Assembly: GCA_031277615.1 (NCBI GenBank)
Contig: JAITMC010000025.1
Location: forward strand, 96,193-160,192
Direction of reading: 5' to 3'
DNA from: Chryseobacterium sp.
Lineage (GTDB): Bacteria > Bacteroidota > Bacteroidia > Flavobacteriales > Weeksellaceae
Length of the DNA: 64,000 nt
The translations under genes were made by a program, and so were the position numbers. This document shows, one piece after another, positions 41,415-50,088 of the stretch. The notes beneath the pieces were generated by a model that was not told the DNA's origin, searched no databases, and worked only from the letters and a program-made list of their open reading frames with translations. The stretch's first letter is position 1; every line of letters starts with the position of its first letter.

Positions 41415-41429
41415 TCAAAAACCAAACAT

Positions 41430-42677
41430 ATGTCAACAGCAGCAACAGCAAAAAACTCACAGTATTTTATTGACCTTGAAGACCAATACGGAGCACATAA
41501 CTACCACCCTCTTCCTGTCGTTCTTGACCGCGGAGAAGGCGTTTTCGTCTGGGATGTAGAAGGGAAGAAATATTATGACTTTCTTTCAGCATATTCTGCT
41601 GTAAACCAAGGGCATTCTCACCCGAAAATTGTAGAAGCGCTGGTAAGCCAGGCACAAAAGCTGGCTTTAACGTCAAGAGCGTTTTACAACTCCAGACTGG
41701 GAGAATATGAGCAAAAGATCACTACCCTTTTCGGATTCGATAAGGTACTTCCGATGAACTCCGGTGCAGAAGCCGTGGAAACTGCTGTAAAACTGGCCAG
41801 AAAATGGAGCTATGAAGTAAAAGGTATTGCCGAAAATGCAGCCAAAATCATCGTTTGCGAAAATAATTTCCACGGAAGAACCACTACTATTGTTTCTTTC
41901 TCCAATGATCCTGATGCCAATCAGAATTACGGACCTTTCACGCCTGGATTTATTAAAATCCCATACAATGATATTACAGCTCTGGAAGAGGTTTTAAACC
42001 GGGAAGCCGGAAATATTGCCGCTTTTCTGGTAGAACCTATTCAGGGGGAAGCAGGGGTTTATGTTCCTGATGAAAATTTCCTGAAAAATGCATCTGAGCT
42101 CTGTAAAAAACATAACGTCCTTTTCATAGCAGACGAGGTTCAGACCGGAATTGCAAGAACCGGAAAACTGATTGCCTGCCATCATGAAAATGTACAACCG
42201 GATATCCTGATCTTAGGAAAAGCACTTTCCGGAGGTATGTATCCTGTATCGGCGGTATTGGCCAACGACCCTATTATGAACGTCATCAAACCGGGACAAC
42301 ACGGATCTACTTTCGGAGGAAATCCTATTGCCTGCGCCGTGGCTGTAGCCGCTTTAGATGTTGTAGCCGATGAAAAGCTTTCTGAAAGAGCTGAGCATTT
42401 AGGTCAGATTTTCAGAGCTGAAATTGAAAAGCTTATCGAAAAAAGCGATCTTATTACCAAGGTAAGAGGAAAAGGATTACTGAACGCTATCCTGATCAAC
42501 GATACTCCTGAAAGTTCAACAGCTTGGAACCTTTGTCTGCAGTTAAAAGAAAACGGGCTTCTGGCCAAACCAACCCACGGAAATATCATCAGACTGGCAC
42601 CACCATTGGTGATTACAGAAGAGCAGCTTTTAGACTGCGTCAGAATAATTGAAAAAACGATCACAGAATTTCGTTAA
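41430..42677 (+). CDS. rocD: Ornithine--oxo-acid transaminase
   Basis: This 415-residue class III PLP aminotransferase turns ornithine and 2-oxoglutarate into glutamate semialdehyde and glutamate. It has [47 protein letters not shown] and the Schiff-base Lys in [17 protein letters not shown]. The start is ATG 41430, since the longer frame (41412) enters the promoter. It shares one base with the downstream glycosyltransferase, an unusual pairing of amino-acid and glycan genes in one transcript. Confidence 0.93.
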   Translation: MSTAATAKNSQYFIDLEDQYGAHNYHPLPVVLDRGEGVFVWDVEGKKYYDFLSAYSAVNQGHSHPKIVEALVSQAQKLALTSRAFYNSRLGEYEQKITTLFGFDKVLPMNSGAEAVETAVKLARKWSYEVKGIAENAAKIIVCENNFHGRTTTIVSFSNDPDANQNYGPFTPGFIKIPYNDITALEEVLNREAGNIAAFLVEPIQGEAGVYVPDENFLKNASELCKKHNVLFIADEVQTGIARTGKLIACHHENVQPDILILGKALSGGMYPVSAVLANDPIMNVIKPGQHGSTFGGNPIACAVAVAALDVVADEKLSERAEHLGQIFRAEIEKLIEKSDLITKVRGKGLLNAILINDTPESSTAWNLCLQLKENGLLAKPTHGNIIRLAPPLVITEEQLLDCVRIIEKTITEFR

Positions 42678-43432
42678 TGAAACTATCAGTCTGTTATATT
42701 GTTTTTAACGGGGAAAGAATCATCGGGAAAAGTATCGGAAGCGTTTATGATATCGCCGATGAAATTATTGTCGTTGATTCTTTTTCTACAGATAAAACCG
42801 AGGAGATCTGTACGGGATTTTCCAAAGTAAAATTTATTCAGAAGAAATTTGAAGGATTCGGAAGCCAGAAAAACTACACGCTGGCCCAGGCTTCCGGCGA
42901 ATGGATTCTTTTCCTGGATTCGGATGAAGTCCCTGATGCTACAGCAGTACAGGCGATTAAAGACATTCTGAACAACAGCAATCCACCCTATAAGGTATAC
43001 CATATCCATTTCAACAATATCCTGCTGAATAAAACCATTAAATATGGCGGCTGGGGTAATGTGTGGAGAGAAAGGTTCTTCAAAAAAGGCCACGGAAAAT
43101 ACAGTGATGATCTGGTGCATGAATCTTTCATCACCCAGGATAAAATCGGAAAACTTCCGGGAAATATTGACCATTACACCTATAAAAGTATTGCTCACCA
43201 CGTTGAAAAAATTAACAGCTATACCCAGCTGATGGCCGAAAAAAAGGTAGCCAACGGAAAGAAAGTTTCCATGATCAAGGTCATTTTCTCCCCTTTCTTC
43301 GACTTCATTAAAACCTATTTTTTTAAACTGGGTTTTTTAGACGGGATTGCAGGTTTTTATATTTCCATCAGCGGAGCTTTTTATACCTTCCTGAAATATA
43401 TCAAGATCAACGAAATCCTCAGATTCAAATAA
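42677..43432 (+). CDS. Family 2 glycosyltransferase (LPS core WaaE type)
   Basis: This 251-residue GT-A transferase starts LSVCYIVFNGERIIGKSI, has ADEIIVVDSFSTDKTEEI and WILFLDSDEVPDATAV with the DxD motif, then GGWGNVWRERFFKKG near the acceptor side and a C-terminal hydrophobic region. It resembles WaaE-type enzymes that add a sugar to the LPS inner core heptose. The gene starts on the last base of rocD. A hairpin follows at 43461. Confidence 0.88.
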   Translation: MKLSVCYIVFNGERIIGKSIGSVYDIADEIIVVDSFSTDKTEEICTGFSKVKFIQKKFEGFGSQKNYTLAQASGEWILFLDSDEVPDATAVQAIKDILNNSNPPYKVYHIHFNNILLNKTIKYGGWGNVWRERFFKKGHGKYSDDLVHESFITQDKIGKLPGNIDHYTYKSIAHHVEKINSYTQLMAEKKVANGKKVSMIKVIFSPFFDFIKTYFFKLGFLDGIAGFYISISGAFYTFLKYIKINEILRFK

Positions 43433-43460
43433 TTTCCAGACTTCGGAATACCATAACAGA

Positions 43461-43484
43461 CAGCCGTAATTTTTATTGCGGCTG
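43461..43484 (+). terminator. Hairpin after rocD-GT2, weak terminator
   Basis: CAGCCGTAAT-TTTT-ATTGCGGCTG (one G-T pair) lies 28 bases after the stop. There is no T tract, so termination is uncertain. Confidence 0.4.
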
Positions 43485-43550
43485 CCTGCTGTTTGTCATC
43501 GGAAATCCCGATTTTAATATATTTTTAAGCCATGGTTTTTAATTTTTAAG

Positions 43551-43558
43551 TAAATTTG
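43551..43558 (+). promoter_or_regulatory. -7 element for the polysaccharide deacetylase gene
   Basis: TAAATTTG predicts a transcript beginning near 43563 with a leader of about 115 bases before the ATG at 43680. Confidence 0.5.
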
Positions 43559-43562
43559 AGGA

Positions 43563-43590
43563 ATGTAAATCACAACTCTGTCATTTACAT
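43563..43590 (+). repeat. Inverted repeat at the predicted transcript start of the deacetylase gene
   Basis: ATGTAAAT, a 12-base spacer and ATTTACAT form a perfect eight-base inverted repeat right after the -7 box. It may be a 5' stem-loop in the mRNA or a dimer-binding operator. Confidence 0.4.
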
Positions 43591-43679
43591 CAAGCGAAAA
43601 AGAATGATATGGATCTCCGGAACTTCTACAGGTTTTGAGTTCCATAAAAAAATTAACGGGGCCTCAAATTCAGATAACC

Positions 43680-44423
43680 ATGTTCAGATTCTTTAAAAGA
43701 ATACTTGGATTTTCAAAAGCAGAAAGTATCCGTATTCTCATGTATCATAAAGTTCAGCCTGAGAAGAATATCTCCGGAAAGGATACGCTTACCGTTACGG
43801 TGGAAGACCTTGAAGAACAGCTTCAGTACATCAAAAACAATTATACAACTCTGTTTTTCAATGAACTGGAAGCTAACAGGACAACAGAACGCAAGCTTAT
43901 TCTTACGTTTGATGACGGTTACCTTAACAACCTGCAATATCTTATTCCCCTGCTTGAAAAATACCGGCTGAAAGCTACCATCTTTATTCCTACGGAACTT
44001 ATTCAGAAAGACGAAAACAGTGAACAGCGTACAATGATGACCTTTGAGGAAATCAGATCCCTGAATCCGGAATGCGTGGAGATAGCTCTTCACAGCCATT
44101 CTCACAGGAATTATTCCCAGATTTCCCTGCAGGAAGCTCATGACGATCTCCGGAAAAACATCCGTACTCTTGAGGAACAAAAAATTCCTTTTACAAAAGT
44201 ACTGGCCTATCCGTATGGTAAATTCCCTAAAAAAGGACAGGCTAAAACAGATTTCTTTAGCATGCTGGAACAAAACGAAATTATTTCTGCACTCCGTATC
44301 GGGAATAATATGGCCTATTTCCCGTGGAAAAATAAATTTGAGATCAAAAGGATCGATATCAAAGGAGGTGACAGCTTCGGAGTCTTTAAATGGAAGCTGA
44401 GACTGGGAAAAGTTAAGCTTTAA
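43680..44423 (+). CDS. Polysaccharide deacetylase family protein
   Basis: This 247-residue NodB-homology (CE4) hydrolase removes acetyl groups from sugar polymers or small glycans. Motif 1 is LILTFDDGYLNN (near residue 87), the zinc His pair is in ALHSHSHRNYSQ and motif 3 is VLAYPYGKFPKKG. The frame extends upstream to a TTG at 43635, but conserved sequence begins at MFRFFKRI. There is no signal peptide. Its end overlaps the end of a convergent GT4 by four bases. Confidence 0.88.
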   Translation: MFRFFKRILGFSKAESIRILMYHKVQPEKNISGKDTLTVTVEDLEEQLQYIKNNYTTLFFNELEANRTTERKLILTFDDGYLNNLQYLIPLLEKYRLKATIFIPTELIQKDENSEQRTMMTFEEIRSLNPECVEIALHSHSHRNYSQISLQEAHDDLRKNIRTLEEQKIPFTKVLAYPYGKFPKKGQAKTDFFSMLEQNEIISALRIGNNMAYFPWKNKFEIKRIDIKGGDSFGVFKWKLRLGKVKL

Positions 44424-45499
44424 TCCAACAGTTCACTATATAATTTTTCATAGGCAGCTGCCATTTCCCTGTATCCGAACTTCAAAGCCCTTTCTTTAAG
44501 CTGTGAAGCATATTCATCAGCCCTGGAACCGTAAGTCTGCATTCCTGATGCATACACCTGCTGCATACTTTCTGCTGAGAAATCATCAAAATAAAAAGCA
44601 AGCTCCCCTCCTATCTCAGGAAGGCTGGTCAGTCTGCTCAGAAAAACGGGTTTTCCAAAATACATCGCTTCTACAGGCGGAATTCCGAATCCTTCGGCCA
44701 ATGAGGGATGACAATAGGATTCACAATGCTGAAGAAGAAAATATTTCTCATCATTATCCACATTTTCCAGGATATGAACCCTGTTTTCCAACCCTAAAGT
44801 CTTAGTCTTTTCTATAAATTTTTCCTTATAGGCGGATTTTGCAGAAGAGGTCACCAAGACCAGCTCACGATCATTCCTGGTAAGAAGATCCAGCAATACT
44901 TCCTGATTTTTTTTGGGGAAAAGAACCCCGATATTTAAAATATATTTCTTTCCGGTAAAACTATATTTCCGGTTAAAATTAAAATCTGTAATTTCGGGAA
45001 AGATCAGTCCGTTATATATGACTTCAACCTTTACATCCTGCTTTAACGTGAAAAGATGTTTGTTTTTAAGGAAATCTTCTTTTACAAAATCAGAGATACA
45101 GACAATGGCATCTGCATTTCCGATATTTTTCTGGACGAGTCTGGTACTCTTTTTGACTTTAGTTTCTGAACTGTTATCATGAAGAAAATTAAGATCGTGA
45201 AGCGTAACTACTTTTTTTTGCCCGTTTTTGATCTGATGAAAGTAATCAGAGAGCTGATGGGTGGTATGAATCAAAGAAAAAGTTCCGGTAGCAACAGGAA
45301 TTTTTTTCTGCCAGAATTTCCAATTGAGGATCGTGAATTTCTTCACCGTCCGGGGCATATTTTTTTCGGGACCATAAAAAGAATACTCAAAATCAGACAC
45401 TTTCTCATCCAATCCTTTGATGAGAGATACACAGACATTGGCAATTCCCGACTTCGGGTATTTCAATCTTTCGGCATCGATAAGAATCTTTTTTTTCAT
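44420..45499 (-). CDS. Family 4 glycosyltransferase
   Basis: This 359-residue GT-B transferase has the C-terminal donor-site pattern HPSLAEGFGIPPVEAMYFGK (about residue 265) and the Glu pair of GT4. The N-terminal half carries ILIDAERLKYPKSGIANVCV and SLIHTTHQLSDYF. The frame continues upstream to 45520; I use ATG 45499. It is the only minus-strand gene of the cluster and has its own promoter facing away from the next gene. Confidence 0.9.
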   Translation of the reverse strand: MKKKILIDAERLKYPKSGIANVCVSLIKGLDEKVSDFEYSFYGPEKNMPRTVKKFTILNWKFWQKKIPVATGTFSLIHTTHQLSDYFHQIKNGQKKVVTLHDLNFLHDNSSETKVKKSTRLVQKNIGNADAIVCISDFVKEDFLKNKHLFTLKQDVKVEVIYNGLIFPEITDFNFNRKYSFTGKKYILNIGVLFPKKNQEVLLDLLTRNDRELVLVTSSAKSAYKEKFIEKTKTLGLENRVHILENVDNDEKYFLLQHCESYCHPSLAEGFGIPPVEAMYFGKPVFLSRLTSLPEIGGELAFYFDDFSAESMQQVYASGMQTYGSRADEYASQLKERALKFGYREMAAAYEKLYSELLD

Positions 45500-45517
45500 T
45501 ATATGCGGGCTTTTCGC

Positions 45518-45525
45518 CAAAAATA
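45518..45525 (-). promoter_or_regulatory. -7 element for the minus-strand GT4 gene
   Basis: TATTTTTG on the minus strand, 18 bases before the ATG. Confidence 0.5.
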
Positions 45526-45546
45526 TAAATTTAAATATGAATTTTT

Positions 45547-45554
45547 TATTTTTG
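45547..45554 (+). promoter_or_regulatory. -7 element for the GT gene at 45559
   Basis: TATTTTTG ends four bases before the ATG, so transcription would start at or next to the start codon. Confidence 0.45.
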
Positions 45555-45558
45555 CAGT

Positions 45559-46536
45559 ATGAAAATTTGTTTAATTAGTTTCGACTTCTGGCACTATGAT
45601 GAGCATATCGTGGATAAACTGAATGAAAAGGGCATTCAGGCTTGCCACATCAACATCGGAGCCTTCACCCATAAGAATGCTGGGGAGCGCCTGAAGAATA
45701 CGTTCAGCAAAATTTTCTTAGGTAAAAACCTGAAGTACCATAAAAGACAAAATTTCATCCTTGAATCCCTGGAAAAAATAGGCAAGCAAGATCAGATTCT
45801 GGTGATCAATCCTGAGGCGATTGATGAGGAGATTCATCAGAAGATCAGGGAATATGCAGACCGCAATATTGCTTACCTCTACGACAGTATGGCCAGAAAC
45901 CCGGCCACCCACCTTCTGCACTATTTCGATACCGTCTTTTCTTTTGATGATGAAGATGTGAAGAAATTCGGATTCGAGAAAATCACCAATTATAATTATC
46001 TGGACTATCTGCCTGCAGAAAGCCAGCATCCTAAGCTGGATCTGTTCTATATCTCGTCTTATGACCAGAAACGATTATCTGCTTTGAATATCCTTATCAA
46101 CAGACTCTGCCCCTTGAAAGTAAAATTTGAGGTGTATATGGTGGGCAAAAAAGGCTGGAAGAATAAACTGAACCAGATCTTTGATAAGAAGAATATTGAG
46201 ATTCTGAGGTTTGGGAGAAGAAAGATTGCCCATCATGCCCTGCCTAACTATTACAAGAATACGAAAGTGGTTCTTGATCTGATGCGTGCAGACCAGACCG
46301 GACTCAGTTTCAGGATTTTTGAAGCGATGGCCCTGGAGAAAAAGATTATTACGGACAATCCAACCATCATCAACTACGATTTCTATAATCCTAATAATAT
46401 TCTGCTGCTGAATAAGAAGTTCAGCAATGTAAGAAAAGATTTTTTTGAAACGCCATACGAAAAGCTGCCGGAAGCAGTTTATCATAAGTATACCCTGGAT
46501 CATTGGGTGAATACTGTTTTTAAACTGAATTCATGA
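45559..46536 (+). CDS. GT-B fold glycosyltransferase, surface-glycan biosynthesis
   Basis: This 325-residue protein begins MKICLISFDFWHYDEHIVDK and its C-terminal half has the donor-side pattern ADQTGLSFRIFEAMALEKKI seen in CgeB-like and other GT-B enzymes. The central IAYLYDSMARNPATHLLHY and YDFYNPNNILLL are typical of a Bacteroidota LPS-biosynthesis family. The exact reaction is unknown. Its stop overlaps the next glycosyltransferase by four bases (ATGA). Confidence 0.75.
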   Translation: MKICLISFDFWHYDEHIVDKLNEKGIQACHINIGAFTHKNAGERLKNTFSKIFLGKNLKYHKRQNFILESLEKIGKQDQILVINPEAIDEEIHQKIREYADRNIAYLYDSMARNPATHLLHYFDTVFSFDDEDVKKFGFEKITNYNYLDYLPAESQHPKLDLFYISSYDQKRLSALNILINRLCPLKVKFEVYMVGKKGWKNKLNQIFDKKNIEILRFGRRKIAHHALPNYYKNTKVVLDLMRADQTGLSFRIFEAMALEKKIITDNPTIINYDFYNPNNILLLNKKFSNVRKDFFETPYEKLPEAVYHKYTLDHWVNTVFKLNS

Positions 46537-47720
46537 AAGAAATCAAACATGTGCTTATCGTTACCAAGGAGTACAAATGTTCCCGCACGCCCAAAGTAGG
46601 CGGAACCGGAACCTTTTATAAAAACCTGTCCGAAGAACTGGTTAAAAGAGGAATTTCAGTGCATGTTTTCCTGATTTCAAAATATACGTTCGATATTCAG
46701 GAGGAGGGGGTGACTATTCATTCCATTAAAGATATTTTCAAATCCAGTCCGGCTCTTGAGCTGATGAGATCTTTTACCGGAAAGATGAAAATGCTGGAAC
46801 CTCTCCACTTTAAAATCTACCTTTCTGAGAAAAAAGCCATCTCAGATAAAATAAAAAGCTGGATCCGAAAGAACCATCTTCATTTTGATGTGGCCGAGAC
46901 CCATGATTTTGACGGGCTGGCTCTTTCTATTCCGGAAGGCATTCCTTATGCGGTACGATGTCACGGTTCCTGGTCGGTACTGGAGAAATATTTTGGCTAC
47001 AAAAAAGTGCATAAAGGAAGAATTTTCTGTGAAAAAGAGGCTTTTAAAAAATCGCAGCATATCATTACGATATCGAAGTACAACGAAACGATCAACAAAA
47101 GTCTTTTCAACCTTAAAGATCCACGGCTGATCTATAATGGCATTAATGAACATTTCTACTGCCCTGACGAAACGGCACAGATTATTCCGCGTTCTGTTTT
47201 TTTTCTGGGAAATGTTTCGTTTGAAAAAGGGGCAGAAACTATGATCCGTGCGTTTATTCAGCTTAAAGAAAAGTATCCTGATGCATCGCTGCATTTTGTA
47301 GGAAGACCTAATCATTATCCGGAATATGTAAAGGAGCACGTAAAGGATCCTGAGATCAGAAAATCCATTCATTTCCGGGGCAATAAAAATGGCCAAGAAA
47401 TCGTTGAACTTATCAACAAGGCAGAAGTGGTGTGTTTCCCCTCTAAAGGTGAAAATTTTAGCTTATCTTTGCTCGAAGTTATGGCCGTCCGTAAACCTGT
47501 TGTATGCTCCGGCATCGAACCTTTTAAAGAAGTTATAAAGGATACGGTAAACGGTATGATTGCTGAGGAAGAAAACTTTCATCAAAAGATCGGTCTTCTT
47601 TTTGAAGATGAAGATCTGAGAAACCGTATTTCACAGAATGCCCGGAAATCGATAGAATCCGGTTTTGGCATTGACAGGATGGTTGACAAGACCATCAGCT
47701 TTTATCAGGAAATCCTGTAG
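46533..47720 (+). CDS. Family 4 glycosyltransferase
   Basis: This 395-residue GT-B transferase starts VLIVTKEYKCSRTPKVGGTG with a Gly loop for the acceptor domain. It has the GT4 donor motif FPSKGENFSLSLLEVMAVRK near residue 312 and FLGNVSFEKGAETMIRAF before it. It is co-translated with the preceding gene (ATGA overlap). Confidence 0.9.
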   Translation: MKEIKHVLIVTKEYKCSRTPKVGGTGTFYKNLSEELVKRGISVHVFLISKYTFDIQEEGVTIHSIKDIFKSSPALELMRSFTGKMKMLEPLHFKIYLSEKKAISDKIKSWIRKNHLHFDVAETHDFDGLALSIPEGIPYAVRCHGSWSVLEKYFGYKKVHKGRIFCEKEAFKKSQHIITISKYNETINKSLFNLKDPRLIYNGINEHFYCPDETAQIIPRSVFFLGNVSFEKGAETMIRAFIQLKEKYPDASLHFVGRPNHYPEYVKEHVKDPEIRKSIHFRGNKNGQEIVELINKAEVVCFPSKGENFSLSLLEVMAVRKPVVCSGIEPFKEVIKDTVNGMIAEEENFHQKIGLLFEDEDLRNRISQNARKSIESGFGIDRMVDKTISFYQEIL

Positions 47721-47789
47721 AAAGCAACACTGCATCTGATTGAGATATGAAGTGAAGGCAAAACTTCTCAGATCACCAAGTTATAGGAT

Positions 47790-49010
47790 ATGAACGCAAA
47801 GGAACAAATTGAGAATTTGGAGGTTGAACTTAAAGCTCTCCGAAGAAAATATTACATCAAATCATTTTTCAGAAAAGCCAAAAGGCTTGTAACCGATTTT
47901 TTACCTCTGGATTCTATTCCTGCTGAGTATTGTACAGAACGGATTAAAGTAAAAGAAAAGCATGAAGGAGATCTTTATCTTCCCAAAACATTCGGCTCTC
48001 CACAGGTTTCTGTAAAAACACCTAAAAATGAAGTGGAAATCTATGCACTTCAGAATGTGTTATGTATTCCTGATTCAACGTATTTTTTAGATATAAAAAA
48101 ACAGAAGATTTTTTATGAAAGGTGGCATGATGATGACAGAATCATCTATGTATACAACACGGTGAATCTGATGCAGCATTCGATCACCCTGGCGAAGGTA
48201 AAAAATCATAAAAATGTATATTATGATGAGGAAGCGATCTTCCTGGGAGGAACTTTTACCTTCAATTACTATCACTTCCTGATCGACATTTTATCTAAAA
48301 TTGAATTTTTCAAACATATTCCGGATGCCCAAAACAAGCTGATTGTGGTAGATTCTGATGTGGAAAAAGTGGAAAACCTGAAGGAGCTTCTGATGTTTTT
48401 CCTGAAAGATTATAAAATTATATTCCTTAACCACGACAAGAACTATTACCAGTTTAAAAAACTGTGGCATATCACCAGCATCAATTATGCAGTTCCGAAC
48501 ATTATGCCCGGCGAAAAATATGATGCGCAGTTTGCCAAAATATCCAAAGAATCTCTGCAATATCTCAGAAAAACCTGTTTTGAAGGTTTAGATATGGAGA
48601 AAGTTCGTGTGGAACCGGTTAAGAAAATTTTTATTGCCCGAAAATCCAAATTCAGAAAATATAATGAAGAGGAAATTCTGGACGTCTCCAAAAAATATGG
48701 TTTTGAAGCGGTATTCTTTGAAGACCTGAATATTCATGAACAGATCTACATGGTTAATAATGCGGAATACATCATCGGCCCTAGCGGTGCGGCATGGACC
48801 AACCTTATTTTCGCCAACCCAGGCGCTAAAGGACTTTCCTGGTACAGTGCTATCTGGGGAGATTTTCCTATATTCTCCACTCTTGCTGCAGAAATGAAGT
48901 TTGATCTCAATTTTTATATTTATCCTCAGGATGATGAAGGTTTCCATGAGGATTACAGGCTGGATCCGGAGATTTTTGTTGAAAAATTAGAGCAGATATT
49001 AAGTTTATAA
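47790..49010 (+). CDS. Family 61 glycosyltransferase
   Basis: This 406-residue protein has the GT61 (DUF563) pattern: FLGGTFTFNYYHFLIDILSK with the conserved His, an IFIARKSKFRKYNEEE segment and YIIGPSGAAWTNLIFANPGA. The N-terminal 30 residues (LEVELKALRRKYYIKSFFRK) look coiled-coil and basic. GT61 members attach xylose, GlcNAc or similar sugars. The sugar here is unknown. Confidence 0.88.
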   Translation: MNAKEQIENLEVELKALRRKYYIKSFFRKAKRLVTDFLPLDSIPAEYCTERIKVKEKHEGDLYLPKTFGSPQVSVKTPKNEVEIYALQNVLCIPDSTYFLDIKKQKIFYERWHDDDRIIYVYNTVNLMQHSITLAKVKNHKNVYYDEEAIFLGGTFTFNYYHFLIDILSKIEFFKHIPDAQNKLIVVDSDVEKVENLKELLMFFLKDYKIIFLNHDKNYYQFKKLWHITSINYAVPNIMPGEKYDAQFAKISKESLQYLRKTCFEGLDMEKVRVEPVKKIFIARKSKFRKYNEEEILDVSKKYGFEAVFFEDLNIHEQIYMVNNAEYIIGPSGAAWTNLIFANPGAKGLSWYSAIWGDFPIFSTLAAEMKFDLNFYIYPQDDEGFHEDYRLDPEIFVEKLEQILSL

Positions 49011-49051
49011 TATTTGATTTTCATTATCTGCTATATTAATACCTTTACATC

Positions 49052-49960
49052 ATGAATACGCCGCCACTTGTAAGTCTTGTCATCATTACCATGAACCACG
49101 AAAAGTTCATTGAGCAGGCCTGTATTTCTGCGATATCACAGACTTACCCCAACTATGAGATCATTCTTTTAGACAATGCATCAACGGATCAAACATTTGA
49201 AAATGCCGAACGGATACTTTCCCAATTTCCTAAGCATTATCAACTGATCCGAAATACGGAAAGTTTCGGGGTTGCCAAAAATATCAATATTGCGGTTTCG
49301 CATGCTTCGGGAGAATATGTTTCCCTGCTTTCCGGGGACGACTGGTATACGGAAGACAGCTTAGCTGAAAAAGTGGCTTTCATAGAAAAAAATCCTGCTG
49401 ATTTTCTTCTTTCGGACGGATACCGATATTATCAGACTGAAGATAAGATCACTGATGTTTACACCCCGAAAGAAAAGAAAAAAGTACTGGAGAGCCTGGG
49501 CAATTTCTTCCATGAAAATGTGGCAGAAAACAGAACGGCCAACGTCGGGACTTTTGTAAAGCGGGAACTATTGGTACAATATCCGTTTGATGAAAACATC
49601 AATACCGAAGATTGGGACATGAATCTCAGACTTACCTCAAAAGGGTATAAGATAGGATTTATCGATAAAAAATTATTCTACTACAGAATGCTGTCCACCA
49701 GTTTATCCAGAAACTGGAAGCTGATGGAAGATTCGTATAAAAAAGTGACCGGAAAGTATCTTGACTACATTAAAGCTGATCAAAAGCTCTATCAGAAATA
49801 CAGACTTCAGCTTCTTCATTTCAAATATGAAGTTTTACTCTCTGATGCAGATTCAGAAACCGAAAAAGAAAAACTCCGGCTGGAATGGAAAAAAGAAAAA
49901 TACAGGATTAAATACAAAAACCCGGTTCTGTACTTTAAACTGCTGATGTTAAAAAAATAA
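49052..49960 (+). CDS. Family 2 glycosyltransferase
   Basis: This 302-residue GT-A transferase has LVSLVIITMNHEKFIEQACI at the N-terminus, YEIILLDNASTDQTFENAE, VSLLSGDDWYTED with the DxD-like motif, and the acceptor-side INTEDWDMNLRLTSKG. Its C-terminal 70 residues are a Lys-rich helix. It is the last gene of the cluster and is followed by a strong terminator. Confidence 0.9.
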   Translation: MNTPPLVSLVIITMNHEKFIEQACISAISQTYPNYEIILLDNASTDQTFENAERILSQFPKHYQLIRNTESFGVAKNINIAVSHASGEYVSLLSGDDWYTEDSLAEKVAFIEKNPADFLLSDGYRYYQTEDKITDVYTPKEKKKVLESLGNFFHENVAENRTANVGTFVKRELLVQYPFDENINTEDWDMNLRLTSKGYKIGFIDKKLFYYRMLSTSLSRNWKLMEDSYKKVTGKYLDYIKADQKLYQKYRLQLLHFKYEVLLSDADSETEKEKLRLEWKKEKYRIKYKNPVLYFKLLMLKK

Positions 49961-49969
49961 ATAAAACAG

Positions 49970-49999
49970 GATGAAGTTATTTTTAGCTTCATCTTTTTT
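49970..49999 (+). terminator. Rho-independent terminator of the glycan cluster
   Basis: GATGAAG-(ten bases)-CTTCATC followed by six T. Confidence 0.85.
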
Positions 50000-50061
50000 A
50001 TGGCTGTGTCAAAAAGCAGGAACCAATTTCATAAATCGTCTTTAAAACGCATAATTTTAAG

Positions 50062-50069
50062 TAAATTTG
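50062..50069 (+). promoter_or_regulatory. -7 element for gltX
   Basis: TAAATTTG lies 19 bases before the ATG. Confidence 0.55.
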
Positions 50070-50088
50070 CACCAAAATTTTAATTGAA

